NCBI GenBank assembly: GCA_030549335.1 | Contig: CM060184.1 | Location: forward strand, 42,807,909 to 42,871,908 | Direction of reading: 5' to 3' | Origin: Pontederia crassipes | Lineage: Eukaryota; Streptophyta; Magnoliopsida; Commelinales; Pontederiaceae | DNA: 64,000 bases | Shown: in pieces, positions 36,346 through 48,292 of the stretch | How the letters are laid out: every line of letters starts with the position of its first letter | Position numbering within the stretch: the stretch's first letter is position 1 | Position numbers and translations under genes: made by a program | Notes under the pieces: model-generated | Database searches by the model: none | Told to the model about the DNA's origin: nothing | The model's input: the letters and a program-made list of their open reading frames with translations, nothing else

Positions 36346-37191
36346 ATTGTGATTTTGGATAAATTGTTATAGATCATTGTATGGCTATCATGGTTTATTG
36401 TTCCTGATCGTCCCTGATCATGTCACACACAGATCTGACCTCATCATATCCTTTAGATTTCATTTGAGATTTATATCATTGTTATCCTGTCATATTGTGT
36501 GATCCCTTATGATGTCGATCCAGTAGTTTTCCCCGATTGGGTCCTTGTCTAACCTAAAATACATTGTTAAATATAGGTCTTTAGGTTAAACAAGATAAAA
36601 GATAGAAACTGCTGGGTTTCCATGTTCTCCGATTGTCTCTAAGCCCCCTGGGCCATTATTGTTATAGTATTGTATGGGGCAGATAGTGTACCTAGAGGTT
36701 TGAGACGTCATCCTTTAGGGAAGCTATGGCTGTCCTGTGATGGTCCCCCGCCATCACGAATATATTATTAGCGCTATTATTGGAGGGCGGCTTGTCGTGG
36801 CTTGATCTCCCACTAGACTACATGAAAGAGACATGGAGTTTCCCCATAATTGGTTGAGTGCTCCCTAATTCAATCGAATTGAATTGAATTGAATTGAATT
36901 GAATCGAATTGAATTGAATTGCAACGGAATAGAATGGAATTGATAATTGGGTAAATGCTACAGTGATCAGGCATAATTGATAGTTGATATTGATTGATCC
37001 CTTGATCTTTTACCTGATCCTATTCTATTGATGTATGATCTTATTGACTTATTATTGATCACTCCATATATTGTTATTGAGCTCTTCCTATATTGTTCTA
37101 TCACGTGCTCTATTGATTATTGTTGTTTATTGATCTATGATTTTATTGAGTACTATAGATCTATTTGTTGTTATGGTTAGACCCTATGTAC

Positions 37192-37209
37192 TGAGTATTT
37201 TTATACTCA
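37192..37209 (+). promoter_or_regulatory. LTR hairpin TGAGTAT/ATACTCA (element C)
   Basis: Seven perfect pairs around a TTTT loop. The identical copy is at 43791-43808 in the 3' LTR. Confidence 0.6.
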
Positions 37210-37528
37210 TGAGTTTTCCCCTGCATCTGGATTCATGCAGGTGTGATGATAGAGAATGGTGATGCAGGTGGTCAAGCTCAGTGACAAGGATGTTGCACAT
37301 AGTGTAGGATTTAGTCCTACTAGATTATTGTATTAGTTTTACTTTTCGCATATTTAGGATGATGGAGTCATGGACATTTCCAACTCCTTGATATTATATT
37401 GTTAGACGATCTTATTTCCGCATTTATAGAGTTTATTTTTCGCAAAATTTATTGACATAGAATTGTGTAGCGCCTTTGGGATGACTCTGAGCACGTGATA
37501 GTCACGTGCGTCTCAGGGCGTTACAAAA

Positions 37529-37540
37529 GGTATTAGAGCC
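37529..37540 (+). other. Primer-binding site of element C, mutated
   Basis: AGGTATTAGAGC at the place of TGGTATCAGAGC, three bases after the LTR; two substitutions. Confidence 0.75.
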
Positions 37541-38611
37541 TAAGGAGAGACACTTCTTAGCTGTCTCAAATAGATAGAGTTGAGTCCATGTGCAACTGTC
37601 ATGAGCAACCACTGCAGCCATCAAGTAGGGTCAAATAAGTATTGCATTGTTATATGGATTAAGGAGCTCATACTAATAGAATTGTTATTGCTATTGTTAT
37701 GGTGGAACAACTGCTATGGCTTTTACCAGCCATATTCCACGAGCTCCCAAAAATGGATTATAGTGGGTCATTCAGCAGGTACTAGGCTCACAGGCCAATG
37801 AGCATAGGCTTAGAGCCCAATAGGGGATAGGCAGTAGACCCGATATCTCAATTGAGCAAGGTTGAGGCGAGGATCTTTATGGATCCCACTTAGCTCACAC
37901 TGAGCACACCCACCCATGAGTCTTGTATGGTAGTTGGGTATAATCATAGAGACATTATAGAGGTTCTGAAGTTGCAGCCCCTCAGCTCGACGGGAAGGGC
38001 GACTTCGAGGACGCAAAAAGATGAATGGAGGAGGTTGAGTAGATCTTCCTCGAGACGGATTGCGGCGAGGACCGCAAGTTCATCTATGTGAATTAGAAAC
38101 CGGTTGGTGAAGCCATGGATAAAATGAGGGATAACATAAATCCTTAGATAATGGAAATAGGATTGATGGTATAAGGCAACGGCTAAGGAGGTTATTCCGA
38201 AAGGAATAACCAAAGTTCTAAGGAGGTTATTCTAAGATTGAATAACCAAAGCCCTAAGGATGTTATCTCCATGTTATCCTTAAGGCACCATAAATTGAGA
38301 TAAAAGTGAGGTCAACACAACAAGTAAATCATGATATCTATTATCGAATAGCGAATTAAAGAAGACCTCAATGGATTCCTAATCATAAGATTAGGAAAGA
38401 TTATGGATTCAAATTGGAAAGATCTCTAGGTTAGTTGGGAATGCTACCTATGAGAATAGCAAATATGCCTAATGTTATGCCTTAATGACGATGATATAGA
38501 GATAGTTCACAAGTCATGTTGTACATGTGACTTATAAGGAATTATTTAGGACTTCATTGAATGAGAAAAATTATCGTCATGCATTAAATAGTTATTGGAT
38601 TGAGATAGGGT
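37541..38611 (+). other. Degenerate gag region of element C
   Basis: No zinc knuckle, protease active site or long open frame was found where gag should be. Two adjacent hairpins, GGTTATTCC/GGAATAACC (38190-38211) and GGTTATTC/GAATAACC (38225-38247), lie in a short tandem repeat beginning AAGGAGGTTAT. Confidence 0.6.
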
Positions 38612-41600
38612 AAGGACTTTTTGGCAAACCTGATCGTCATCCCGATCTGAGAGTACGCTGTAGCGTTGGGTATGGACTAGTTATCTTGTCATGATGCCTA
38701 CTTACACTGCCGAGCAAAGAAGATTGTGATTGGAGCACTAGGAGGACCTCAGACTATTGTCAGAGGCGTGCCACTAAAACTGGGTAAGGTCCTGGTATCG
38801 GCTATCAAAGCCCAGAAACTACTGAAGAAAGGATGCCGAGGATTCTTGGCGAGCGTGGTTAAGGATCGGACTGAGATAGTATTGAGGTGGTGAAGGAGTT
38901 CCCGAACGTTTTTTCGGATGATGTTTCGGGACTACCACCACGACGGGAGATCGACTTCCGCATCGATTTGGCACCGGGTACTGCACCTATCTCAAAGGCA
39001 CCATATAGAATGGCTCCAGCATAAATGTTGGAATTGAATACCCAAATCCAAGAGTTGTTGGATAAGGGATTCATCTGACCGAGTGTCTCCCCATGAGGCG
39101 CTCCGGTATTATTCGTGAAAAAGAAGGACGGATCTATGCGACTGTGCATAGACTATCGAATGTTGAACAAGGTCACCATAAAGAATAAGTACCCACTACC
39201 GAGAATTGATGACCTATTCGACCAATTGTCTTCGGCAAAGGTGTTCTCGAAGATCGACTTGAGAAGTGGTTACCATCAGCTTAGGATAGCTGATGACGAT
39301 GTGCCGAAGACAACATTCAGGACGAGATATGACCACTATGAGTTCTTGGTGATGCCGTTTGGGCTGACCAATGCCCCGGCAGTCTTTATGGATTTGATGA
39401 ACCGGGTGTTCAGGCCATATCTGGACAAGTTTGTGATCGTATTCATCAACGATATCTTGATTTATTCGTCAAGTCCGGAAGAACATGAGGAACATCTACG
39501 AGTTGTGCTACAAACTCTCCGAGAGCACAAGCTGTATGCCAAATTTTCAAAGTGCGAATTTTGGCTAAAAGAGATAATGTTCCTTGGACATATCATCAGT
39601 AAGGATGGGATATCAATGGACCCTACCAAACTGGAAGCAGTTGCCAACTGAGAGCAATCAAAGAACGTATCGGAAATCAGGAGCTTCCTCGGACTGGCAG
39701 GATATTACCGGAAATTTATACAAGATTTCTCCAAGATCGCGTCGCCATTGACGAATCTCACAAAGAAAAGATTGACGACGGTGCCTATTCTAACCATACC
39801 TTCAGGCCAAGGAGGTTATGTGATATATAGCGACGCATGTGGCACCGGTTTGGGGTGCGTCTTGATGCAGCATGGGAAGGTCATCGCTTACGCATCAAGG
39901 CAATTGAAGAAACACGAGAAGAACTACCCGACGCACGATCTTGAACTGGCAGCCGTAGTCTTCGCCCTCAAGATTTGGAGGCACTACCTCTATGGTGAGG
40001 AGTTCGAGATTTTCACAAATCACAAAAGCCTGAAGTACATATTTTCTCAACGTGATCTGAACATGCGTCAGAGGAGATTGATAGAATTTCTAAAGGATTA
40101 CGAGTTTGCCATCAGCTATCACCCAGGAAAGGCAAACTCGGTCGCCGATGTCCTCAGTAGGAAGTGGGTTGGATGTCTAGCATGCCTGCGGGTGAGTCGC
40201 TGGAATATGATCGATTGTATTATATAGGCCAGTCCAATGACCAGTAATGATGTACGGATTATGGCACACCTCGACATGCAACCCGAATTAATGTTAAAGA
40301 TTGGGAAGGCACAACAGAATGACAATGAGTACGACCACCTACTCAGGTTGTGCGAAAAGATTTCTGCCGACTTTACGGTCTCAGATGGAGTCGTCAGATA
40401 TAGGGGACATTTGTGGGTCCCTGACCATGATGGACTAAGAAGACAGGTGCTTGATGAATGTCACAAATCGGAATTCGCCATTCATCCCGGAAACATGAAA
40501 AAGTATAAGGATTTGCAACGGACCTTCTGGTGGAACAACATGAAGAAGGACATAGCAAAGTATGTTGCAAAGTGCATAGTATGCCAGCAAGTGAAGGTTG
40601 AGTATCAAAGGCCATATGGAGTACTTCAGGAACTTGGAATCCCATAATGAAAATGGGAAAAGATAACGATGGAATTTGTTACATGGCTTCCAAGAACACA
40701 GCAGGGCCACGATGCGATATGGGTAGTGGTGGACCGATTTAGCAAAGCGGCCCACTTCATTCCCATCAAATGGAAACAGTCCGTCGAAAGCTTGATGGAC
40801 ATTTACATTAAGGAGGTTATCCGACTACATGGAGTGTCAGTCTTCATTGTGTCGGATAGAGATACACGATTTATAGCAAAATTTTGGCGGAGCATTCAGA
40901 GTGCCTTTGGAATGAAATTGAACTTCAGCACAGCGTTCCATCCTCAGACAGACGGGTAGTCTGAGCGCACCATACAGACATTGGAAGATATGCTCCGAGC
41001 ATATGCTTTGGACTTGAGTGGCAGTTGGGACACTCATCTCCCACTGATTGAGTTCGCATATAATAACAGTCACCACTCTAGTATTGGCATGGCACCCTTT
41101 GCTGCCATGTATGGAAGACCATGTCGCTCCCCTATCTGTTGGAGTGAGGTAGGAGGACGATAGTTCTTGTCAGAGGAAATGTTAAAGCAAACCATGGAGG
41201 ATGCTGAAAAGGTCCGACTCATTAGAGAAAGATTGAAGGCAACATTCACCAGACAGAATACTTATGCTGACAAGAAACGAATAGAACAGATCTTCAAGGT
41301 TGGAGATCGTGTGATGCTGAAAGTCTCCCCGATGAAGGGAGTAATGAGATTCAGCAAGAAGGGCAAGTCGAGCCCTAGGTATGTAGGTCCATTTGAGATA
41401 CTTGCATTGATTGGAGATGCAGCCTGCATGTTGGCGCTACCGCTATTTTATGGACACATGCATAACGTCTTCCACGTGTCGATGTTGCGCAAGTATCTGC
41501 ATGATGATGCTAATATAGTGAATATGGAAGAATCAAACTTGAATGTGGACATGACATATACTGAACAGCCTATAGAGATATTGGAATACCAAACTAGGCA

Positions 41601-41718
41601 TCTGAAGAATAAGATGATACATATGGTGAAAGTGGCATGGACACATCATAGAGATGAAGATGCTACATGGGAATTGGAAGATGAAATGAGAAAGGATTTT
41701 CCAGAATTGATTAAATAG
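38612..41718 (+). pseudogene. Element C pol: protease end, RT, RNase H, integrase
   Basis: From 38612 the frame shows the protease C-terminus (NLIVIPI, ALGMD), the linker [20 protein letters not shown], then RT (39115-39651) with [25 protein letters not shown] and the active-site box FINDILIYS. The first catalytic D is N here (AAC at 39448-39450). RNase H is 39748-40227 ([21 protein letters not shown]). Integrase is 40237-41163 with the CIVCQQ zinc end and DD35E spacing; a TAG sits two residues before the E. The tail is 41167-41718 with SPRYVGPFEILALIG, NVFHVSMLRKY and VAWTHHRDEDATWELEDE. About ten stops interrupt it. Confidence 0.93.
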
Positions 41719-41740
41719 ATTGATGTAGTTTTCCTTAAGA

Positions 41741-41777
41741 AAATTCGAGGACGAATTTATTTTTAAGGAGGTTATGA
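41741..41777 (+). promoter_or_regulatory. Hairpin plus polypurine tract before element C 3' LTR
   Basis: AAATTCG (41741-41747) pairs with CGAATTT (41752-41758), loop AGGA; the polypurine tract AAGGAGGTTATGA ends at the LTR start. Confidence 0.75.
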
Positions 41778-44122
41778 TGTAACGACCTGGATTTTCAGAA
41801 AAATAGATAAATGAGATTTATTTTATTTAATGAATATGAAAATCTCAATGTTAATATTCTGGAATTAATTAATTTTGAAATTGATAGAAATTATGAGATA
41901 AGATGGTTAAAGAGATAAGAAGGAATTTGAGAGGGATTGGATTTAATTGAGTTATTATTAATTAAATTCGGATTTAATTAAATCTGATAAATTATGGATA
42001 GATTAATTAATGATGGATGGCCAAGATTGATTCTAAAAGAGTCAAAGGCCTAATAGAATTGATATTGCAAATCTGCACTTATAAATAGGCATTAAAGGTG
42101 ACTGGAAACCCCTTTTTCTGCCAAACAGAATTCTATCCACGAGCTCTTTTTTTCTCTCATTTGCACGCGAACCGAGGCACTCCCAAGAACGTGTGGCGGC
42201 TAGTTTCGAAGCCTGCACATAGGAGAAGAAGTTCCAGGTGGTGGCCGCGAGTTTCGGAGCGAGGACAGAGAGCAATCGCCGGCACAAGGTTCGGCGTTCG
42301 TGCAGAATTCCAGAGAAGGAATTACAGTTGGTTTTTCAGCCAACTTTAGGTACGTAGGCGGAATCCCTATGTCGTCGGTTTTCCGTGACATGGAACCCTA
42401 TCCTCTTCCCCTTTGTACCGGAATTCTATTAATGTATTGTATGCATAGTTTGAATATCGTAAGGCAAAGTCATGATGGTCGGAAAGTCGCGTCGGAATGC
42501 ACTTTTTCGTCGGTGGTAGAACCCGGCCCGGGTTCTACTGTGCCCGGCCTGGATTTAGTTGAATCCGGACCGAGTTGGAATCGGAACCGGATCGGGTTGT
42601 CCAACCCAGCCCGAGTTCCTATTGACCCGACCCGGGTTCTGGCTTCGGATTGACTCGGGGTCACGGCGCGGTTTGGATTGGATGTGAACCAGCCAACCCG
42701 GCCCGGGTTTGCCCTGGCCGAGGTGGCATCAGTCATTTCCGAACACGGCCCAGGTTTCAAAAAAATCCGTCGCAAATTGCGAAGGACGGGTAACCATCGT
42801 TCTTGAGATCTATCACCTCTTAGGACACCCAAAGGATGTAATAAGTATCTATAACTTATAGCTTTGAACTATATTACAATAGTTTCTTACGAAAATACAC
42901 AAATTGGTTCTTTCACGGTGCGGGCCAGGTTATAGGGACAGAAATTGTGATTTTGGATAAATTGTTATAGATCATTGTATGGCTATCATGGTTTATTATT
43001 CCTGATCGTCCCTGATCATATCACACACAGATCTAACATCATCATATCCTTTAGATTTGATTTGAGATTTATATCATTGTTATCCTGTCATATTGTGTGA
43101 TTCCTTATGATGTCGATCCAGTAGTTTTCCCCGATTGGGTCCTTGTCTAACCTAAAGTGCATTGTTAAAGATAGGTCTTTAGGTTAAACAAGATAAAAGA
43201 TGGAAACTACTGGGTCTCCATGTTCTCCGATTGTCTCTAAGCCCCCTGGGTCATTATTGTTATAGTATTGTATGGGGCAGATAGTGTACCTAGAGGTTTG
43301 AGACGTCATCCTTTAGGAAAGCTATGGCTGTCCTGTGATGGCCATGGTCCCCCGCCATCACGAATATATTGTTAGCGCTATTATTGGAGGGCGGCTTGTC
43401 GTGGCTTGATCTCCCATTGGCCTACATGAAAGAGACATGGTGTTTCTCCATAATTGGTTGAGCGTTCCCTAATTTAATCGAATCGAATTGAATTGAATTG
43501 AATTGAATTGCAATGGAATAGAATGGAATTGATAATTGGGTAAATGCCACAGTGATTAGGCATAATTGATAGTTGATATTGATTGATCCCTTGATCTTTT
43601 ACCTGATCCTCTTCTATTGATGTATGATCTTATTGACTTATTATTGATCTCTCCATATATTATTATTGAGCTCTTCCTATATTGTTCTATCATGTGCTCT
43701 ATTGATTATTGTTCCTAATTGTTTATTGATCTATAATTTTATTATTGAGCACTATGGATCTATTTGTTGTTATGGTTAGACCCTACGTACTGAGTATTTT
43801 TATACTCATGGGTTTTACCCAGCATCTGGATTCATGCAGGTGAGATGATAGAGGATGATGATGCAGGTGGTCATGCTCAGTGACAAGGATGTTGCACATA
43901 GTGTAGGATTTAGTCCTACTAGATTATTGTATTAGTTTTACTTTCCGCATATTTAGGATGATGGAGTCATGGACATTTCCAACTCCTTGATATTATATTG
44001 TTAGACGATCTTATTTCCGCATTTAGAGTTTATTTTTTGCAAAATTTATTGATATAGAATTGTGTAACGCCTTTGGGACGACTCTGAGCACGTGATAGTC
44101 ACGTGGGTCTCGGGGCGTTACA
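41778..44122 (+). repeat. Element C 3' LTR with a 151-base insertion
   Basis: 2,345 bases. Longer than the 5' LTR mainly because of the insertion 42760-42910. Otherwise it follows the 5' LTR closely. Confidence 0.95.
42760..42910. mobile_element. Small insertion of 151 bases with 5-base direct repeats
   Basis: TTTCA at 42755-42759 and again at 42911-42915 flank a segment missing from the 5' LTR. It opens with AAAAAA and a CCGTCGCAA / TTGCGAAGGACGG inverted motif, resembling subterminal GCGACGG words of CACTA-type elements. No terminal inverted repeat is evident. Confidence 0.65.
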
Positions 44123-47100
44123 CTGATGATATCCAACATATTCACAGCACCTGGTCAAGGCCTTTCTAAGAACACTGGTGACCGTGGTTGACTTGGAATT
44201 GAAGTGTGAATCATTGCGCATAGACCAAATCCCCCGAAGGCAGTAAATGATAGCCGAAAGCAGGAAAGCCCTGGAGGGCCACTCTAGGCCGGAGCTTTTA
44301 TTGAGCCAACTGCCCAGGTGCCATGAGGGTAGTGAAGAGAAGTTAAAACCAATGGTGGGATGTAATTTTTGCCAGAGGAAAGAACTGTTCCGTAAATATC
44401 CCATTCAAAAAATAGAAAGATTGGGACTTTTTCGGAGATTGGATGCAGTTACTAATTCATGATCTGGCATGTACAGAATGAAAACTTCATTCTCGATTCT
44501 ACGAGAATTTTTATGAAAGCGTTTCATTTGCTTCTCTTCCATAGAAGTTTCATTTTCCCAGAACCCGTTCTAATAGGAAAGTCCTATATCAATCAATGAA
44601 TAAATTCCTAGCGGTTTCTGGCACCTGGCCACAAAGGGTAGGTACAATTGGTGTTGATTGAATGGGAAAAGCGACTAATGGAAGAACGAGTGGAAAGACG
44701 GTCATGAAGTAATTTCCAAGGAAAATGGATAGTCTTGGGGGTGGTCGGCACATGCCACAACATCTTCCAGTCCGTCCCACCGTCACCATGTACTCGTAGG
44801 TAGGCGGCGCAATGAATCGGTAAATTGATTTGGCCAAAGGCCGCCCGAGGGTGTCATTTGATCATACCCGTCGGTCATCACAGGGTGAAGTAGGTAAATA
44901 CATAGCTAAAATTCTCTCGTCAATACTGTCCAAAAAGCTAGTATATGAAATGAGAATTCCATGAGCTGTTCGACATTAAAAATTCTACAGACTTGTTTGA
45001 AAGGTCTAAATCAGTGGAAACAAAGGTAGGAATAAAGTTAAGGGGCATGTGGAATATCCAGGGGTCATCCATTATGCTGGCTATTTTACTATCCCTAATC
45101 AGCATTTTCATTCCGAACTTGATTGAGTCCATACTTTTGATTATCTATCTCCAGGTTGTATTTACAGAGGTAAGGTCAGGTCCTAGGGGTGGATATGAGA
45201 GTATTTTTGTGAAACTAGTTGAGCCCATAGATCGGTATGATGGTTGAGAATAGGGAAGATTTTTTTGGCCAAGAGGGAGGTGTGTAGATTTTGGAGGCCA
45301 CGAATGCCCAGTCCTCCGCAATGTTTGTGTTGCTGGTTGAGCTTCCAGCTAATGAGGTGTATTCCAGATCAAGAGCCGTCAGGGGTTCAGAAAAAATGAT
45401 GCATCTGTTTCTCAAAGCTCTCAATCATCCCATCAGAAATCCAGACAGACACTAGGGCATAATTAGGAATAGAGGCAAAGACAGAGTTTATAAGAACAGT
45501 CTTCTTGCCTTGGTTCAAAAATTTTGCCTTCCAGTTGGAAAGCCTAGTATTAAATTTATCAAGTAGGGAGGCATAATGACGGGAGGCAAGTCGGCGGTCG
45601 GATATAGGTACTCTAAGATATAGGAAAGGAAATTGATCTAGGTGAATCCCTAGTGATGCTGTAATTCGAGACTTACGTGTGGGTCTTAGAGGGAAGACAG
45701 ATAGCAGATTTGGTTAGATTGGTGAATTGACCAGTTGATGATCCATATAGCTCAATGATGGATTTGAGTCTGCGATAGTTCTTAAGAGTAGCAGATACAC
45801 AAATTAGGACGTCATCAGCATAGAGGAGGTGGCTAAGGACGAAGCTGCCAATCCTAAAAGGTTTAATGGTGCCCATGTGAACTACATCCTTCATAATGGA
45901 GGAAAAAAGTTGTGAGACAATAATGAAGAGGTAGGGTGACAAGGGTCTCCTTGCCAGATCCCATGGTGGATACGGAATGTGTTCGAGGGAGAACCATTAA
46001 TGTGGCAAGAAAATATTGACGACTTAAGGCAGCTTCGGATCCAAGTAATGAATTGTGGAGAGAATTGCATATAAGAAAGGACATTGATGATCGCAGCCCA
46101 AGAAATCTTGTCGAAAGCCTTATCCATATCAAGCTTGATAAGATGTGGAGAGATTTGGAGCAGCCTTGACCGAGAGAGTGTGCTACCTCCTATGCAATCA
46201 TGATGTTTTCTTGGATTGATCTATTAGGTATGAAAGCTGTTTGATTTTATAATTGATATCATCTAAGGTAGGCCGAAGCTGATTGGCGAGGATCTTGGCC
46301 AATAGGCGATATAAAACATTGCACAAGGAAATGGGTCTGTAGTCATTGATAAGACATGGGTTGGATTTCTTGGGTATGAAGATGATGGTCATGTTACCCC
46401 AAGTGGAAAAAATTTTTGGCATAGACCAGAGAGTGTGCTTAATTTCATTGGCAGAAACCTGGCCAGTGAGGTTAGAATGCTAGAGTGATGGAAGTGAGGG
46501 AATTGGAGGCCAAAGGGAAGGATCAACTGCAATGCTAGGATCATTAGCCCAAAGCTGTTCATAGTGCTGGGCAAAGGCATCGAGTATTTGGTTTTCATTA
46601 GTGAGTGTTTGGCCGTCATTGTTGATGATAGATGTTATTCTATTGGAGCGGCTGCGAATAATGGAGCTTAACTGAAAGAAGGAAGTACAATTGTCACCTT
46701 CGGGGACCCACTTAATATGCGACTTACTCCACTATTTAATGTTTAACTGATAGAGCAGGGCCGCATGTAGGTTGTATTGGGTGTGAATCTTAATGAACTT
46801 AGAAGGGTTGAGACCAGTCAAGGAGTCTTTGTGCTCAAGGAATTCAATGCTAGCTTTGACCTCTTGAAGACGGCCCTCGAGTTTACCAAGACAGTCTCCA
46901 TTCCAGGTCAAGGTGCGTGACTTGATTTTCTTAAGGGACTTAACAATGGCTTGGTCGGGCAGGGTGCCAGGAATCCAATTCCATTCCTGCGAACAATAGC
47001 CGATAGTTCATCATAGCAAACCAGAATTGCTCGTATTTGAAGATTTTGGGTTTAGTTATGGTAAGTAAGGTATCATGTAAAAGTGGAGCGTAGTATGAGG

Positions 47101-47500
47101 CACATCGAGGTAGTGTCTTGAGTTCAAGACTAGGGAAAGAGGTTATCCAATGGTGATTCACCATGGATCTATTAAGTCTACATAGTATTCGGGCCCTTCC
47201 ACTATGGTTATTACACCAAGTATATTGGTTAACCATTAAGGGGATGTCGTAGAGTGCTTGTTGCGATATCAGGCTAGTAAGAGCTCTAGAAGATCTAGTT
47301 TCAGGAAAGGGGGTGCCCCCACACTTCTCCGCGGTATGTAGGATTACAATTGAAATCACTCGTTAAAATCCACAAAAAAATATTAAGCGATAAGGATGAT
47401 AAAAAAGACCAGAGATCAGAATATAAAGCAAGCATTGTGATAGCATAAATGATGGAGTTCAGAAAAGAAAATCTACCATAAAAAATTACCGTGCGCAGAC
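44123..47500 (-). pseudogene. LINE 1 main part: endonuclease, RT, zf-RVT
   Basis: Minus-strand order: endonuclease C-terminal half (up to about 47500) with DFNCNPTYRGE and YTWCNNHSGRARILCRLNR; RT with IIFIPKKSNPCLINDYRPIS (46198-46422), DKAFDKISW (45891-46127) and the active-site YADD (45811-45822); zf-RVT with PTTPKTIHFPWKLLHDRLST (about 44650-44790); then the link to RNase H (44123-44404, GIWSMRND). Many frameshifts and stops. The 5' end is truncated within the endonuclease, typical of LINE copies. It encodes the machinery for target-primed reverse transcription in intact relatives. Confidence 0.85.
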
Positions 47501-48109
47501 CTGATTAATAGTAAAGATAGGGGTTAAGAGAGGTATTGGACAGCCCTAGAGGAGGGGATCGGCTAGGCAAGAGAAAAGGTGTATGTAATATGTGTAACAT
47601 GGGAATGTATTGATGATAATTATCGACATGAGATGAATCTATGTGACTCTCTGGGCTGATGCCCTTCCATCATGATTTTATTATAGATGGGAACCGAAAT
47701 TGACTTTATATCAAACTTATTAAATTCAACATTGTTCTCTTTGATGAGTTCTCATAAGAATATATGGATATGGACACAGTCGATGTTAGTATCTAGAATA
47801 CTCTTCAAATTGATCATGCTATCATTGTCAAGCATCGAAGTCAGGGACAGAACCATGCTCAACTTTTTGTCACATCCTTATTATTTAACATTAAATAATT
47901 ATGTGAAGAAGCCTTTGCTTCACACCTTATGAAGCACAATCTTATGCGACCAAGTGAGATCCAACGGTCATGTTAACATCTCATGAGGTTTTCCATTTTT
48001 TACTCTCTCTCTCTTATGATTTCTCTTGAACGCCGGCACCGCTGCCGCCGGAGATGATGCGAAGGGCGAATAGGAGGATGAGATGGTGGTTGGGCATGGA
48101 GCAGGCATC
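47501..48109. other. Unassigned region left of a GC-rich island
   Basis: 47501-47940 shows no clear homology and may be decayed LINE endonuclease. 47960-48060 turns GC-rich, with a CTCTCTCTC tract and a short ATG frame (MISLERRHRCRRR) ended by TGA. No gene is supported. Confidence 0.4.
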
Positions 48110-48208
48110 GAGCAGGATGGCGTAGTCGGAGTTGAGATGCAGAGCAGGACAGCATAGTCGAAGTCAAGATGTGCAGCTAGGGTAGCGCGCTCAGAGTCAA
48201 GATGCGCA
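48110..48208. repeat. Three-copy minisatellite, 32-34 bases
   Basis: Units GAGCAGGATGGCGTAGTCGG..., GAGCAGGACAGCATAGTCGA... and GCTAGGGTAGCGCGCTCAGA..., each ending in AAGATG(T/C)GCA or a close variant. Confidence 0.65.
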
Positions 48209-48292
48209 AGGCGGCACGGTCAAGCGTAGAGCAGACGAGGGAAGAGTTCGCGAAGAGGGCGGTGGCATCAAAGAGCGAAAGGACTCTGACGG

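Larger units (their letters stand above)
35346..37525 (+). repeat. Element C 5' LTR
   Basis: 2,180 bases. It holds a CCCGGCCCGGG word block (36083-36345), a GAATT pentamer tract (36868-36920) and the hairpin TGAGTAT/ATACTCA (37192-37209). Open frames such as 35864-36343 in it are chance products of the GC-rich block. Confidence 0.95.
35346..44122 (+). mobile_element. Ty3/gypsy element C inserted in LINE 1
   Basis: Flanked by the 5-base duplication ctgat (35341-35345 and 44123-44127). LTRs are 35346-37525 and 41778-44122, both TGTAACGACC to GGGCGTTACA. The interior keeps a protease C-terminus, RT, RNase H, integrase and a chromodomain-like tail; gag and the protease active site are not recognisable. 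Many stops are present. It is younger than LINE 1. Confidence 0.95.
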
